Origin: Megalonaias nervosa
Lineage: Eukaryota > Mollusca > Bivalvia > Unionida > Unionidae
Direction: 5' to 3'
DNA: 64,000 bases
NCBI GenBank assembly: GCA_016617855.1
Contig: JAECUM010006797.1
Span: 1-64,000 of the forward strand
The notes beneath the pieces were generated by a model. It was given only the letters and a program-made list of their open reading frames with translations, was not told the DNA's origin and searched no databases. Below, piece by piece: positions 1-12,712 of the stretch; the stretch's first letter is position 1, and every line of letters begins with the position of its first letter. The position numbers and the translations under genes were made by a program.

Positions 1-41
1 ATTAAAAAATAACATGCATTTAAAGTGTTGGTATAAAGCAA

Positions 42-72
42 TTTGATATACCAATACTATTGGTATATCAAA
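42..72. repeat. Perfect 15-bp inverted repeat with 1-nt spacer
   Basis: TTTGATATACCAATA at 42-56 is followed by C and its exact reverse complement at 58-72. It would form a near loop-free hairpin or cruciform. It may be the end of a palindromic MITE, but no wider terminal repeats are visible this close to the window edge. Confidence 0.8.
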
Positions 73-616
73 CTGTGATCCGCCCATGGCGCAATAATAC
101 GCATATATAAACATTCTCGCGAGCGTCTGCAGTTGATTTTAGATCAATGATCAATTTCCATACATTATTCACTAGTGTCGTATGAAAAATAACGATGAAA
201 AGTATTAATAATCCCCGTTTTCTAAATTAATTTAATATGGTACCCATTTTCATCACAATCCTTTCTGCTTTCTGTTCTCCCCTCCCCTCTCATGCATAAC
301 GGACAAACTGAGCAGAAATGTTGAATGAGAGAGAAAAGGAATTTGGGCTGGATTAAAACCTTGAAATAGAAATTACACCAAGTAACCTACAAGAATATGG
401 TTCGTCCTAACGATATGTGTGCACTTTCCTTGGGATTTATTTACAGTTTTTATCAATGATGAAAATGTTGCAAACCAGTAAATTCCTCGGTTACGTGGTA
501 CACATACTGTGATATATTTAATGTTATGGATTTTTTTGTTTGTTTTTCTTAAACATACCACAATGTTCTAAAAAATCGATTATTATTATTTAAATATGAA
601 AATGTCCAAAGGCCTG

Positions 617-679
<63 letters not shown>

Positions 680-893
680 GGAGCAGGATACGGGCTAAAA
701 TCTATGAAATGGGGAACGTAGAGGATTTTCGTTTCTCATCCCACGATATCTCTGGACTTATGAATGATGGTAAAAGTTAAGTCAAACCGACCAAAGGATG
801 AGAAAGAGAGAGACAGAGACAGAGACAGAGACAGTCAGAGACAGGGAGAGACAGACAGAGACAGAGACAGACACAGAGTTTTAAAGTGAAACC

Positions 894-963
<70 letters not shown>

Positions 964-1446
964 TGTGTGTGTGTGTGTGTCTGGTCAGTTGTACGGTTGC
1001 TAAAGCAGAATAATGACTTAGATCGACTGTAAATATATTAAAATGTTTTAATTACCTCTTGTTGGTTCGTCAGTTGGCTTAGTTTCTATTCCACATTAAT
1101 TTCCTTGCGCCGGTATCTGAATGGTATAGCTATCCAAGTGTTGCTACTGCTCTACTTTTTATCATTAAAACCATTTTTCATGTTTAAATCATAAGTGTGT
1201 ATTATACTGAGTTAATAAATGTGGAGAAAAATAGAAACCAAGAAAAAAGAAAACAATCAACTTATCAATATGTAGAGGTGATTGTAAATAGCCACTAAGG
1301 CAGAGAACTACATTTTGTAGCGGACACACTCGGGGATGTGAGGAGTTCATTCACTAGGTCAATACACGGCTGCCTGTAGTAAATCTGAACTCCGTTCAAA
1401 GGGCAAATATATGTATTTGTATGTGATATAAATAAAATATATGTAC
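73..1446. repeat. Gene-free stretch with CT, GACA, GA and GT microsatellites
   Basis: No supported gene. Simple repeats are (CT)n at about 618-674, an AGAGAC/GACA-rich tract at about 802-877, and (GA)n at about 898-960 running directly into (GT)n at 961-980. The rest is AT-rich unique sequence without convincing exons. Confidence 0.75.
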
Positions 1447-1575
1447 AGTATGTACGCTGTATCAATGATATACCACTCGTTGTATAAATTTTTCATTAAA
1501 AGGAAACTCAGCAAGCTTCGTTTCCTTTAATGAAAAATTTATACATCTCGTGGTATATCATTGATACAGCGTACA

Positions 1576-1579
<4 letters not shown>
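1447..1579. mobile_element. Palindromic (fold-back) MITE-like element beside a TA tract
   Basis: Two arms of about 60 bp (1447-1506 and about 1519-1579) are reverse complements with only a few differences, separated by a loop of about 12 nt containing AAGCTT. The left end follows TA and reads CAGTATGTACG; the right end abuts the TA repeat at 1579-1656. A TA target and CAGT-like ends fit a mariner-type non-autonomous hairpin element, but no transposase is linked to it, so the superfamily is inference. Confidence 0.6.

Positions 1580-1656
<77 letters not shown>
1579..1656. repeat. (TA)n microsatellite
   Basis: Uninterrupted TA dinucleotides directly follow the palindromic element. The open frame running through it is a repeat artefact. 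Confidence 0.95.
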
Positions 1657-1659
<3 letters not shown>

Positions 1660-3001
1660 CGATTGTTTCTCATAAACTCTTAGCAATGCTCTATTCCATG
1701 GCCAGAAGGAAAGAGAGAGAGAAAGAGAGGAGTTCAGACTCTCTTAAAGAAGGAGTCACTCGTAACCGTGTAGATACAGCTACATCTTTGGGGAAATGGC
1801 GATGCAAGAAGTACCGAATGCTGTAAGAAAAGACCGGCAGTCTTCTGATTCTTCGACGAGCGAACTTTATGTAAATAATTGATATATATACGGATATATA
1901 ATACTATATTCTAGAGATACACCTTATAAAGCCTTTATATTTAAAATACACGAAATACATATAAAATTATACTTTTCCTTCGAGCTTACCAACTTCATAC
2001 ATTTGTATAATTTCTGCCTTTTTGATTATAATACATATAATTAAATCTCGACTAAATTCATGATAGCCAAAGAGTATAAAATTCAATAGTTGCAATTAAT
2101 GCAACATTCATTTTGAAGAAATGTATTTTACTAAATTTAAAATAGAAGACTAATTTGAAATAGATTACTAAAGATTATTCTTTATTACGTAAAGAATCTT
2201 TTATTTCCAAAATTAAATCGAAACATGAAGTTGGTAGCGATTTCGTCTTTTCAAATAATCATTACCAAAACTGCAAATGAATATAAATTATTTAAAATAA
2301 TTAAATATTCCATTACATTATAATATAAAATAAAGAGAACTCACAAGAATGTTGCAAAAGTATGAACTTTACCGTGAAAATCTCTAACATTAAAAAGTCT
2401 CTATTCTTTAAAGAAATTTTCGAACACAGACGATTCTTACATGTGACAACAGACAGACAGAGTCTTCTGATTCTTCAACGAACGAACTGATTCTGCGCAA
2501 GCCTGCTCTCAATTTGTACGCAGTTTTGAACGTATGCTCATGGCCAAATATGGACACACGTTTAGATATCTTGTGTTTGTTCGTTTCGAATCAGAACGGG
2601 ACTCCTGTCTATTCTTACTGGAACCGAGTGTGTTAACCTACATCATTAAGCATACAATTTTGCCTCATCAGCTATTTCGCTTCAGAAAAGCGCCTGAATC
2701 TTATAGCTTACTCAGTCAAGGAGAATTTTAGGAATCTGGTCTATCAGTACTAACACAACTTACGAGTGCAAATTTTGCTGACCTGGTATACAAGAGAAGT
2801 GTACATTACAAGGGAGATTTGTACTTGTTTGTAAGGGCGCTATCTTTATTAAAATAGTATATAGTTGTAATACGAAAAATAAATAAAATTAATCTCAATA
2901 TATTTTAGTGTAAATTACTCTCATTATAATTTAATGAAAAATTACTTATAGTACAATTTAGAGAAAATTCAATCTTATTACTTTTACTCAAAAATTCTGC
3001 C

Positions 3002-3071
<70 letters not shown>

Positions 3072-3433
3072 TCTAACATTGGTCTGTCACTGGCCATTAT
3101 TTCAATGATAAGATTATACTCTATATAGTTTTATGTATATATTATGTGTTTCAGTTTCATTCATGATCGTAGATGGTAAGGGTTATTTTATAACCAATAT
3201 TTTACGTACATTACATTGCTGATTCTGGTCCATTATTGTGGGTTTATACTTTAAAATGTCATTTTTTACAATCATGTTTACATGGCCTTGGCAGCTTTTA
3301 GAAGTGACCTACTGTACGACTTTGATGGTAAAATGACTATCTTTCTGGTCCTCTTATTGTCTTTTAGGACTTTTTTTTTATATAGCTGTTATCAACAGAA
3401 TTGTATATTCCTATTTTATCTTGTGTGTTTGTC
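1657..3433. other. No gene seen; second TA tract
   Basis: AT-rich sequence with no supported exon. A (TA)n tract lies at about 3006-3068. A short frame at 2534-2731 has no recognisable domain and no splice context. Confidence 0.6.
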
Positions 3434-3728
3434 CTCTCCGGTGGCCCTGTGGTTAAAGCGTCCGCCTCGGGTGCGGGTTTCAACCCCCGCCGAGTCATAC
3501 CACAGATATAAAAACGGCACTAACAACTGCCTCGCTTGGCGATCAACATTAAGAGGTTTGTGTTAGGACTGGTCGGCCTGGTGTCAGGATAATTTGCCTA
3601 GTTGGGACATGGTGTTATATATGTCTACGGCATGATGCCCTAGTGCTTGACATCACTATTAAATGTCACACTAGAGACATCGTACCGATATTACTGAAAA
3701 ATTGTTAAAGCTACGTTACACATCCAAT
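3434..3728 (+). mobile_element. tRNA-derived SINE, family B
   Basis: The head is tRNA-like, with an A-box-like GTGGCCCTGTGGTTAAAG and a B-box-like GGGTTTCAACCC. The body and tail (ATTGTTAAAGCTACGTTA) closely match the copy at 39811-40120, including GACTGGTCG and CTGGTGTCAGGATAAT. Two diverged copies sharing the same ends in one window support a dispersed SINE rather than a tRNA gene. It ends against a CA/CT microsatellite. Confidence 0.8.
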
Positions 3729-3751
3729 ACACACACACACACACACACACA

Positions 3752-3810
<59 letters not shown>
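3729..3810. repeat. (CA)n(CT)n microsatellite
   Basis: A CA run to about 3752 followed by a CT run to about 3810, directly at the SINE tail, a common place for microsatellites to grow. Confidence 0.9.
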
Positions 3811-3813
<3 letters not shown>

Positions 3814-4219
3814 CAGTTATAATGTGAAAGGACTTTTTTCTTCTAATTATACTGTGGAATTACAAAGTCCTCATTTATTTCTGGACTCTTTCACTATCAT
3901 ATCATTGTGAATTCATTAATTGACATTCGAAAGTATTTTTTCTTATGATACAATAACACTGTCATCACATTCAGTGTTATTGGAGCATAAGGTATATTCA
4001 ATAACGGAATTCATTTGAACACCACTTGAATTCATTCAGAACACTCTATTCTGTGGGACTTGTGATATATATTTTATTACTATTTGGGATTTAATTCACA
4101 CGACTGAGTTCGTTTTAAATTATCACTTTGTATTCTGAGGAAATAGGGAAATCAATTGTTTGTTGCTTTGTACAGAAACTTGTTTTTTGTGTGTTCTGCC
4201 ACCTAATTTAATTAATTGT

Positions 4220-4320
<101 letters not shown>

Positions 4321-4379
4321 TAATACCTGGTTGCACAAATGAATTCAGAATTAGAATGAAATATTTGCTTTATCTACAG

Positions 4380-4816
4380 GCACAGGTGCTTGCGGCGAAG
4401 AGGAATCAACCGTAATTAAAAAGTTTCTCGAACTACAAAGTCGGAGACAAAAAACAAGGAAGAGGACACAGAAATGTGACCCCCAAAAAACTAGACGCTT
4501 TTATGTTGGGTGGAAGCATTTGATCAAAACGAATACGTACATGTTAATACCAGCGAGCAAAGGTGGAGGGCAACAGATAATGGATGTTCCACGGGAATGT
4601 TCACTGCAACATTTATTAGAGTTAGTTATGAATACATACTTCCCAGGCGGGAAATCTGAAGTACAGAACCTGAAGGTTGCAGATTTGAATACGTTTCTGG
4701 CCAGTTTTTCTGGTAAACCTCTACCAGAGGTAATTGGTGAAAAGCCTTTTACTGTTGGAATCTACTTTGATTCGCTCAAATCGTATCCAGTTAGGATATA
4801 TCTGCACACAAAGAAG
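4380..4816 (+). CDS. G2E3-like HECT E3 ubiquitin ligase, internal exon 1 of 4 seen
   Basis: An exon bounded by acceptor TATCTACAG and donor GTGAGT. It encodes about 145 residues: a Lys/Arg-rich stretch, then the motif FYVGWKHL, then a region with LLELVMNTYFPGG and FTVGIYFDS. This arrangement is known from the N-terminal part of invertebrate proteins annotated as G2/M phase-specific E3 ubiquitin ligase-like. The exon ends in phase 0, matching the next exon. Upstream exons are not visible; the intron before it holds the TA tract. The role (attaching ubiquitin to substrates) is inferred from the HECT sequence in the exon at 8772. The following intron, 4817-5819, contains nothing else I recognise. 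Confidence 0.75.
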
Positions 4817-5819
4817 GTGAGTATATACGGGGTATATATTACACATATTGCGATTTTTCTCGTTCTTTCAGCTATACGCTCTGACACTTCCTTATTGGGC
4901 AGGGGGATATATCAGAAGGGTCTGTTCGTCCACACTGATCATCCAGTTGTCCGTCCTTTGGTCTGTTTCAGTTGTTGCTATTCGCAACTCACCCTTCACA
5001 AATAAGCATATATTTTTCAGACTTTCAGGATATGTTCATTATGCATTGAATATATGCATCTACTACAAAATACCACATTGTTACAAGTGTCGTTAAATAA
5101 CATTTATTGCATAACATGAAGTAATTAACAGATTGAATTAGACATTTGAAAAAAAAATTATTTCCATGGTTACATTAAACGTGCAGTTCACTCGTACAAA
5201 CTTGATTAAAATGTATTCCTTTGGCATTCAGTTACCAGGATGACTATAAACTATAAACATTATGTGTAATATTTTAAGATCAAGACCTTATCAATGAAGT
5301 CCATGATATATATCAAAAGCTATATTTGATCACAGAGCAGGCGTCCACAAAACAATATTACAGTCACATTCAAGATCTTGAACCAAGTTATCTTTAAGGT
5401 CACTGCTGTATGCAAAATGAAATTAGTGTGGTTGAGGTGATTTGGTGTGTAACATGGCTCTTGTACTTTAGATACTGATAAAAAGTTACCAGTCTGATTT
5501 GGGTACAACACATGGCCTACCTATAATATTGTGATCTTGAAGTAAAATGTTTTTAACTCATGGAATATAACAAAATAACAGTCATAATATTGTATATAAT
5601 TGGCCTTTGTAATAATTTAACAACATGAGATATCAAGAATGCATTACTGCAGTCACCTCTTTTCTTAGTACTAATTGCATGAGCAGTGTATCCTACATGA
5701 TACATGAGATTGTGGCTAATCTCCATAATACTTTAATTTTACTCAGTAACATCGAATAATGTTGTGTATTGAATGTTGAATTATATAAATGTTTTTTTAT
5801 GAATACATGTTTAAACCAG

Positions 5820-5951
5820 AAAGAAGAACATGCGGATGCCTCGAGTACAGAACATGTAGTTAATTCCACTGGCACAGACGATCTTACTGATACTGGAACA
5901 CCTACTATCGTATTCAACCAGCGTCCACGTCGTCGTCGCCTCGTAGAACTG
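5820..5951 (+). CDS. G2E3-like ligase, exon 2: acidic/basic linker
   Basis: Acceptor CAG before 5820 and donor GTTAGT at 5952. It encodes 44 residues: Ser/Thr/Asp-rich, then the basic cluster RPRRRRLVEL. Both borders are phase 0, compatible with its neighbours. The sequence is low-complexity with no domain, so the assignment rests on splice signals, phase and position. The intron 5952-7302 is AT-rich and gene-free. Confidence 0.6.
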
Positions 5952-7302
5952 GTTAGTATTTACTAACTACAACTTTGGAGAAGCAATTTTTACAGTTCAT
6001 ACTTGGTAATGTGTGTCACCAACATGATTCATCCACTTCTGAACTTAAGAAATAAACAGCAAAACTAAACATGATTCAAACTCTATAATTTTACACCTTT
6101 ACATTCATTGACTTTATTATTTAGTCAGTTCATATTACGAGATTTTTATGTGGCCTACCCAAGATGCTACACTTTCAATTGCGTCCAAATATAGACAAGT
6201 GGGGCAATCAAACAGAGTAGATTTTTTAAATATTGAATTCTATACTCTCCGTTTTTTGTATCCGCAAATGGATCAGATGTACAATTATGTTATGTTATAT
6301 TTAATTTAAGTCAAGTAAACCACATTTGTAATTTCATATTATGAAGAATTTTATCTTATCTTCCTGAAAGTTTATGACTATTTTAACGTACGGTTGTTTA
6401 CTCGGTCATTTTGTATTAACTGGACACTCGAATATGCTTCTGTCAGATTACTAGCTTAACCAGGAGATACTGTATACATACATTTGACTCAGCAAAATAA
6501 ACATGTACTACGCTTTTATAAATGTTGATACAAACTACATGTAAGACAATATATACAGACAACTTGTAAGCGTCTAAACTCGCCTTACAAAAATTTTTTC
6601 TCGTTATAAGCTATTGTCCTAACGTATAATATCGAATATATTGGAAAATGAATTCTTATTCCTGTAACGTTCTTACCCGCAGATAATGCCTACACAAATG
6701 GTTTGCTTTGTATTCTAGTGTATCTCAAAATTCTTCATTGACATTGTTTCTTGAATTTATGTGCATGACAACCTTAATGCAATGTCAAATCTCGGCTGAT
6801 TTACATATGGTTTATAAAATATTATGACATACCTAATGCATAATAAACCTTAATTCATTAGCCTTGTTGTTCTCATTGGTAGTGTTTATTGAATTTTGTG
6901 CATTTTCGATCTCTTGTTAGTACACATTCAATTTTGCATTACCATACCAACCTGTTCCTCGGACTAATGACCAATTGATGGTTGCTAAATAAATTGTATC
7001 AAGGCAAAAGGACCATGTGTTGTAATATACACAGCGAACTTCGCAGGAGAGAGAAAAGTAGATGTTTCATTAAATAAGTATAAACTGTAATACCTTACGA
7101 ATAATCGGTCTATTACGTAACGTTTTGACTGCTTCAGTAACCAGTTAAGAATTTTGTTCTATGACATGAAGTTCTTCTAATAGCAACCTGTTACTTGCTG
7201 ATAGCTCTATTGTCAAATGTATAAAATCCACTGTTAATTTTCTTCCTGAGACTGTAAATTAATTAAAACTAACTTGACCAACTACCTACTTGTGCTTTTC
7301 AG

Positions 7303-7634
7303 AGACAAAGAATTATGCAAATGACATCTACACCAGACCTTAGTACATTGAATGAGCATCATATTGACCAAAATGTTGCTAGCGCAGATGACCCGAACGA
7401 CATGCCTTCAGACTCTGTTGCACTAATATCAGATGCAGTGACTGGTCATCAGTTATACCAAGGGGTTACAATTACAGACCCTCTTGCAATAACAGCTGAT
7501 GATTTTACAGGGCCCCATCTAGACCAGGATTCTACACATCCAAATCTCGTTGCAATAAGAGAGGATGCATTTACAGATCCCCAGCTTGACCATGATGAAA
7601 GAAATTTACAGGCAGCTATTCAAGCCAGTCTTGG
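7303..7634 (+). CDS. G2E3-like ligase, exon 3 with ubiquitin-interacting motif
   Basis: Acceptor TGCTTTTCAG and donor GTATTT. It encodes about 110 residues, mostly acidic linker with three degenerate repeats of the type D-P/A-L-x-x-I-x-x-D-D/A-F-T, ending in DERNLQAAIQASL. The latter fits the UIM consensus (acidic patch, Ala, Ser) that binds ubiquitin. It starts in phase 0 and ends with two bases of a Gly codon, completed by the first base of the next exon. The intron 7635-8771 shows no other gene. Confidence 0.75.
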
Positions 7635-8771
7635 GTATTTTCTTAGTACAGTGCATTTCATGACAGTACTCTTTGATGCAAAATAAAAATGCACTTAAAT
7701 CTTTGTCAAATATTACTTCATAAAAAAGTATTAACTTAATTTTATCACAGAAAGGATGAGACCACATCGTGACAGACGTTACATTTCGCTGTTCCTTAGT
7801 GTTCTACTTATTGTCTCTACTATGATTCAAGTTACGGGAAGAAAGACATAGCAATCCCAATGTTTGGCGTGGACTGAAACGTTTTGGTTAAAGTTCATTG
7901 TAACAAACGTACCTATAGCGTGTATGTTACTGCAAGTTTATTGCTAAGGTTTTTCCCTACTTCTGAGTGGGCCAAAAATTGAACTTTAATTAGACTTGAA
8001 AGTTCGTCAGAGTTCATGAGAAAAGGTGTATCGTTTTCTTATATGATCAATATCACTTACAGGCATAATTTGTTGTGGCCCTTTCTTCACTATTAATATT
8101 TATGACATACCAATTCATGCAGAAAACCGGGACCAAAATAGTATGGCATACCATAAACATTTACCTTAAACTGACTTAGAACATTTCATAATGATATTGG
8201 TCTATTTATCTACTTCTTGTAAATTACAATTTAGAGTTCTCCGGAGCTATGCATAATAGCACAGGTTGCGGACAGGCAAGAGGTTTAGTTCCGGAGAATA
8301 TCTCACCAATTGCAATAATTATGCCCCAACTACAAACTTTTACTGATCTGAGGTGCAGGTAAAAATGGGTTACTGATACCATAATATTGGGTTGAATATA
8401 GTTCAAGACTGCTGGTTACATTTATGCATTGACAAATTAGAGACAATATGTGTAACATACAACGTTTTAAATCCTATAAATTCTAGCACGTGAAAGATTT
8501 AATTGTAGCATTCCATGCAAAGAATTGCTTCCAGTTCATATTATTACAATCGCCTGTTACAGTGTATAATTGTATGAAAGAAGATATTAGTAGCAAGAAA
8601 TGTATTTCCTAATTGAAATGTTGACAAATAAACAGTTCATAGCAACATAAAAACAAGAAAAATAATTTTAAAACACTTTCTGTGAACAACCTGGAAGTCT
8701 TTCTTTTTAAGTCAATCTGCTGGTAGTTTACGATTTGCATTGGAGATTCCCAATGTCCTGTTATATTTCAG

Positions 8772-8993
8772 AAGAATCCCAACTTGTGCCGAAATTCTTA
8801 AACAATGGGTTAGTTCCAGTTTCCATGATAACGAAGAGGAGACTGTAACTATTGTTGTTCACCGACGAAAGATTTTGGATTCCACAAGACGGGCAGTTTC
8901 CAGAACTGGATTTTGTTTCTTTAAACCTGTGAAAGTAATATTTGCCGGAGAGATTGGGGAAGACTCGGGTGGGCCAAAGAGAAAATATTACAG
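8772..8993 (+). CDS. G2E3-like ligase, exon 4: start of HECT domain
   Basis: Acceptor TATATTTCAG and donor GTAATA. It encodes about 74 residues ending in KPVKVIFAGEIGEDSGGPKR and a few more. The pattern F-x-P-V-K-V-x-F-x-G-E-x-G-E-D-x-G-G-P is the hallmark of the beginning of HECT domains. The phase joins correctly to the preceding exon. The rest of the HECT N-lobe and the catalytic-Cys C-lobe are not visible before the LINE at 9.94 kb. Either the gene continues through a long intron beyond the transposons or it is truncated. Confidence 0.85.
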
Positions 8994-9939
8994 GTAATAT
9001 TTAATTGTGTCTATAATGTGTTTCTGCTTTGGTACTAATTTGGGAGACATGTCTTTCTGTGATGTCCTTCTATCTATCCCTCGGCCGCAAAATGTGGTGA
9101 AGTCCATTCCATAGACAATTTTAACTCGGATCTCAACGACACTTTGCAGGCTTCCTTATCACCATAGAAGACATTGATGTTACGATAACAGTGTTGTGTC
9201 TGTATCAGGTTGCGAACGGACCATATTATCTTAGTTCCGTTGAATCACGATAAGACAATATCTGACATAAAAAGTGTGAAGATATTAGTCGATCCAAAAA
9301 GAAAAAACTTGACAAATATTTAGGTTGCGTATTATATATTATTTGGAAGGAAAAATAGCTCCATATCTGTACTGCACAGTGGAAAAGATGGCAGTCTGCA
9401 ACCAAGTTAGGGTTGATGACCCGAATAGGCTGGACGGAAAGAGAGAGATGGGGAAAAGAAATACGACAACGCTGACCAGTCACCAGCAGTGATTTGAAGG
9501 TACCCGAAGCTGCCAGGTTATGCTGACATGACGGCAACTTGAAAGATCTCACAACTTAATTGCGCAAATGAGTTGTGTGACTTTACTCCTTGTTCTAACT
9601 GTGTTATTTTGCCAATTAGCGTTCCATTGACATAGACATAGTGAAATCAGTTCTTAACATACATGATACATATCATTTAAGACACATAATGAAATCTCAC
9701 AAATCGTATCAGTGTAATGCATTCAATCTTTATGATACATTAGTTATATTACATGCAAAACAAATAAATCCGAACTCATTCATATAATACATGTCATGTA
9801 ACATTTGAGGCAATGCATGCAAACAATTACTTCTGAACCCAATAAGAAATTGATGTATGAATTTGAAATGAATAAATTCAATAATTAATTACGAACGTAC
9901 ATAATATGTATAACAACCTGAACAATACAGATCACCCAT
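8994..9939. other. No gene seen
   Basis: I see no exon continuing the HECT domain, no terminal repeats and no satellite here. The minus-strand frame at 9226-9552 has no recognisable domain. Confidence 0.5.
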
Positions 9940-10120
9940 GAGATGATAACTCAAGTAACTAAAATCTCCCAAGGCATACAGACTGCGGATCAACCGTGGG
10001 TTCATGTCTTCGGCAAATCTGCTAGAATTCATTACAACAACCCAACCCCCCACATTTATTGGTCTTCTTTGATGGCTACTCCTACCCTCTCTAGGAGTAC
10101 ATCAACAAACCACCCTACCC

Positions 10121-10256
10121 TTCTGCAGCAATTGCCAAGCATGGGGACACCAAGCCAACAAGTGCAAATTAAAGGAAAAATGTGACACGTGTGGCTGTAG
10201 CCACAGTAATAAGTGCACATTCCAGGGCCAATAATGTGCAAATTGCCATGAATCCC
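10121..10256 (+). pseudogene. LINE ORF1 remnant with CCHC zinc knuckles
   Basis: In the frame beginning TTC TGC the sequence gives C-S-N-C-Q-A-W-G-H-Q-A-N-K-C, a perfect CX2CX4HX4C knuckle. It is followed by CDTCGCSHSNKC and, after an in-frame TAA, CANCHESHS. Three Cys/His clusters in a row are typical of nucleic-acid-binding Gag-like ORF1 proteins of this LINE group. The first methionine is not determinable. Confidence 0.7.
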
Positions 10257-10269
10257 ACAGTAATAGTAT

Positions 10270-10840
10270 AAAAAGGGGTTATGAGCGCGTTTCCATACCC
10301 AAAAACCTGTTTCCTTAAATATAGCTGTTTTTTTACAGCATTTTAAGCCTTCTACGAAGAAAGAAAAATCGTCCCACCCCATAAAACATAGACGGCCGGA
10401 GGCCATTTTTATTTTCCATATTTTCCATACCATACTTAATAACTATCTTACAAGCTTTAAAAATCGTTTTTGCATCAATGACAGAATTTTTGTATCTTAT
10501 AGCGCTCAATCTCCTTTTATACTACTACTAATGAAAACGGAATGTTATGCTTGCTGTTTTTTTATTAATCTGAGGGTTCTATCAGCTGCTAAATTAAAAT
10601 TTTTATAACAAATGTTATTTTTACAATCAGAGACTTACTTATGAGCACATCATTTAATTTTTATCCTACTTAGAAAGTGTTATTTTTTATTTTGACGCTT
10701 AGGCAATTTTATTTTTCCATACTTTACTAGCCTGCTCAGGTCAATCTGAAAGCTCTATTGACTAGCAAGTCATTTTCCATCCCAGCAAGTGTTATTTTTT
10801 GAGCAAACCATTTTGCAGGAATAAGCAGAAATAATAATCA
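10270..10840. other. Unassigned AT-rich block within the LINE
   Basis: This sits where apurinic endonuclease coding would be expected but shows none of its motifs in any frame I read. It could be an insertion or neutral filler after a deletion. Confidence 0.4.
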
Positions 10841-10929
10841 CTCGGCTCAATTCCAAACACACCAAAGAATCGTAGAGTATAAATACCCCCATTTCTTCAC
10901 AGACTTGGATACCACATATACCTCACTTA

Positions 10930-12263
10930 ATGCTGATTTTTCCATTGAAGAATGGAAAATAGGTATTAGGGACAAATAAATCAACCTCAAAGGGAGAGAA
11001 TAATTTAGGATATTAAATATATAAAAACATCCCTCCAAATACTGAAGGCATCTTGCTAAATCTGATAAATCAATCATGGAAAACAGGACAGATCCCTACA
11101 AAATGGAAACAAGCTATAGTTATCCCAATCCCAAACGCCGGAAAAGACCCCACAGAACTATCATCATACAGACCAATCTCACTCACTGACACTATATGCA
11201 AGGTGATGGAGACTATGCTCAACAAGAGAATAAAACATCATCTGGAAAGCTAGAACCTGATCTCAAAAAACCAAAGTGTTTTCCGTAGCAAAAGTTCCAC
11301 ATTGGACCAACTATTGAGGCTTGAATCACGCATAAAACTAGCATTTAATGCTAAACGAAAATGTGATTGACATCTCATAGCGATTTTTCTTCACCTAGAG
11401 AAAGCCTTGGACCTAGTTTGGACTGACGGACTTATCGCCAAACTAAACCATTACGGGATTAATGGCCGTATGCACAAATGGCTCCATAATTTCCTAAAAA
11501 GACCACAGATCAGAAGCAGATTAGGGGACCAATACTCACAAACGTATGATCTCGAGAACGGCACCCCCCAAGGAAGTGATTTAAGCCCAACCCTTTTCAA
11601 CATTATGATCAACGAACTAGAACATGCTGCCGATCTTAGCAAAATTGACTTATCGCAGTTTGCTGACGACAGTGGCATATGGAAAGCGGGTAACCCATCC
11701 AGCCAACAACTCATCGTTGATTTGCAAACCAATTTAACAAAAATTGGTAAATGGGCAGATAGATGGGGATTTAAACTATCAAACAGGAAAACAACAATAG
11801 TCTTATTCTCCTCTAAACCCAAATACATGATAGACCCCCCACTATATCCATACAAGGCGAACTTATTAAATTTGAGAAAGTAGCCAAATTTTTGAGTATG
11901 CACTTCGATCAACACCTTACATGGAACCACCACATTACAGAATTAGTCCGGAAATGTAGTGGCGACCGTAACCTTCTTAAAAACATTAAAGGTCTGAAAT
12001 GGGGAGCTGATCAGGACACACTTTTAATGCTCTACCGGGCCCAAATTAGGTCGAAACTGGACTATGGGTGCCAGATCTACGCCTCAGCCAAACAAACCCT
12101 CCTTAAACAATCGGACACAATCCAATCCAAGGCGTTGCGTATATGTACAGGTTCCCTAACAAACTCTTCTAAAGAAGAATTGCAGATCCGAACTGGTGAA
12201 ACACTCGTACTGAGAAGAGAAGAACTGATATTAAGATATGCAGCAAGAGTCTCTACTACATGA
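10930..12263 (+). pseudogene. LINE reverse transcriptase
   Basis: RT blocks appear in order: a decayed N-terminal part, then NLINQSWKTGQIPTKWKQA, KDPTELSSYRPISLTDTICK, LEKALDLVW, ENGTPQGSDLSPTLFNIMIN, the catalytic FADD in LSQFADDSGIW, and the thumb region GKWADRWGFKLSNRKT. Interruptions include a TAG near 11251, a TGA near 11368 and a frame change near 11883. After it comes the usual linker with YRAQIRSKLDYGCQIY. Only the shadow on the opposite strand is open. Confidence 0.9.
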
Positions 12264-12539
12264 TCCCTCCCATCCAACGAGAGATATCATCAATAGATGC
12301 AATATCCCATTTAGTAAGAGACTTTTCCCGAACCCACCCTCTGGAAAGAAGATACATCAACTAAGTAAGAATTAAATATTGATAGACTTCAGGCAAAAAT
12401 CATCAAACACCCAGACCGCACCCCATGGACATGCAAAAAGAAAAACATTATAAACTTTCTAGCAACAGCCTTTGGTTCCAAACAAGACCACCCACTAGAG
12501 ATAAGATCCGAAATCTTAACAATAATTGACAACTCTTAC

Positions 12540-12712
12540 AAAGACTATGTCGAAATTTACACAGATGGATCAAAAACAAAACAACCCACACAGAACTGCT
12601 GCTGCCTTAACTATCCCGGAAACAGATGAAGAAATTGGATCAAGCATCCCAGATAATTGCTCTATTTACACAGCAGAATTCTGGGCTATGTTAGAAGCAA
12701 TAAAATTGGCAG
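12540..12712 (+). pseudogene. LINE RNase H, N-terminal half
   Basis: IYTDGSKTKQPTQN carries the first catalytic Asp, and YTAEFWAMLEAIKLA the catalytic Glu. The frame changes once between them. The domain is cut after AAATTGGCAG by the solo LTR and resumes at 13628. Confidence 0.8.

Noticed and set aside
1530..1826. Open frame through the TA repeat (and similar at 4123-4342, 32074-32483)
   Set aside because: Tyr-Ile repeats from (TA)n; no start context, splice site or domain.
7315..7686. Reading 7315 as the start of a separate gene
   Set aside because: The acceptor at 7302 and matching phases show that it is an internal exon; the frame after 7634 is intron.
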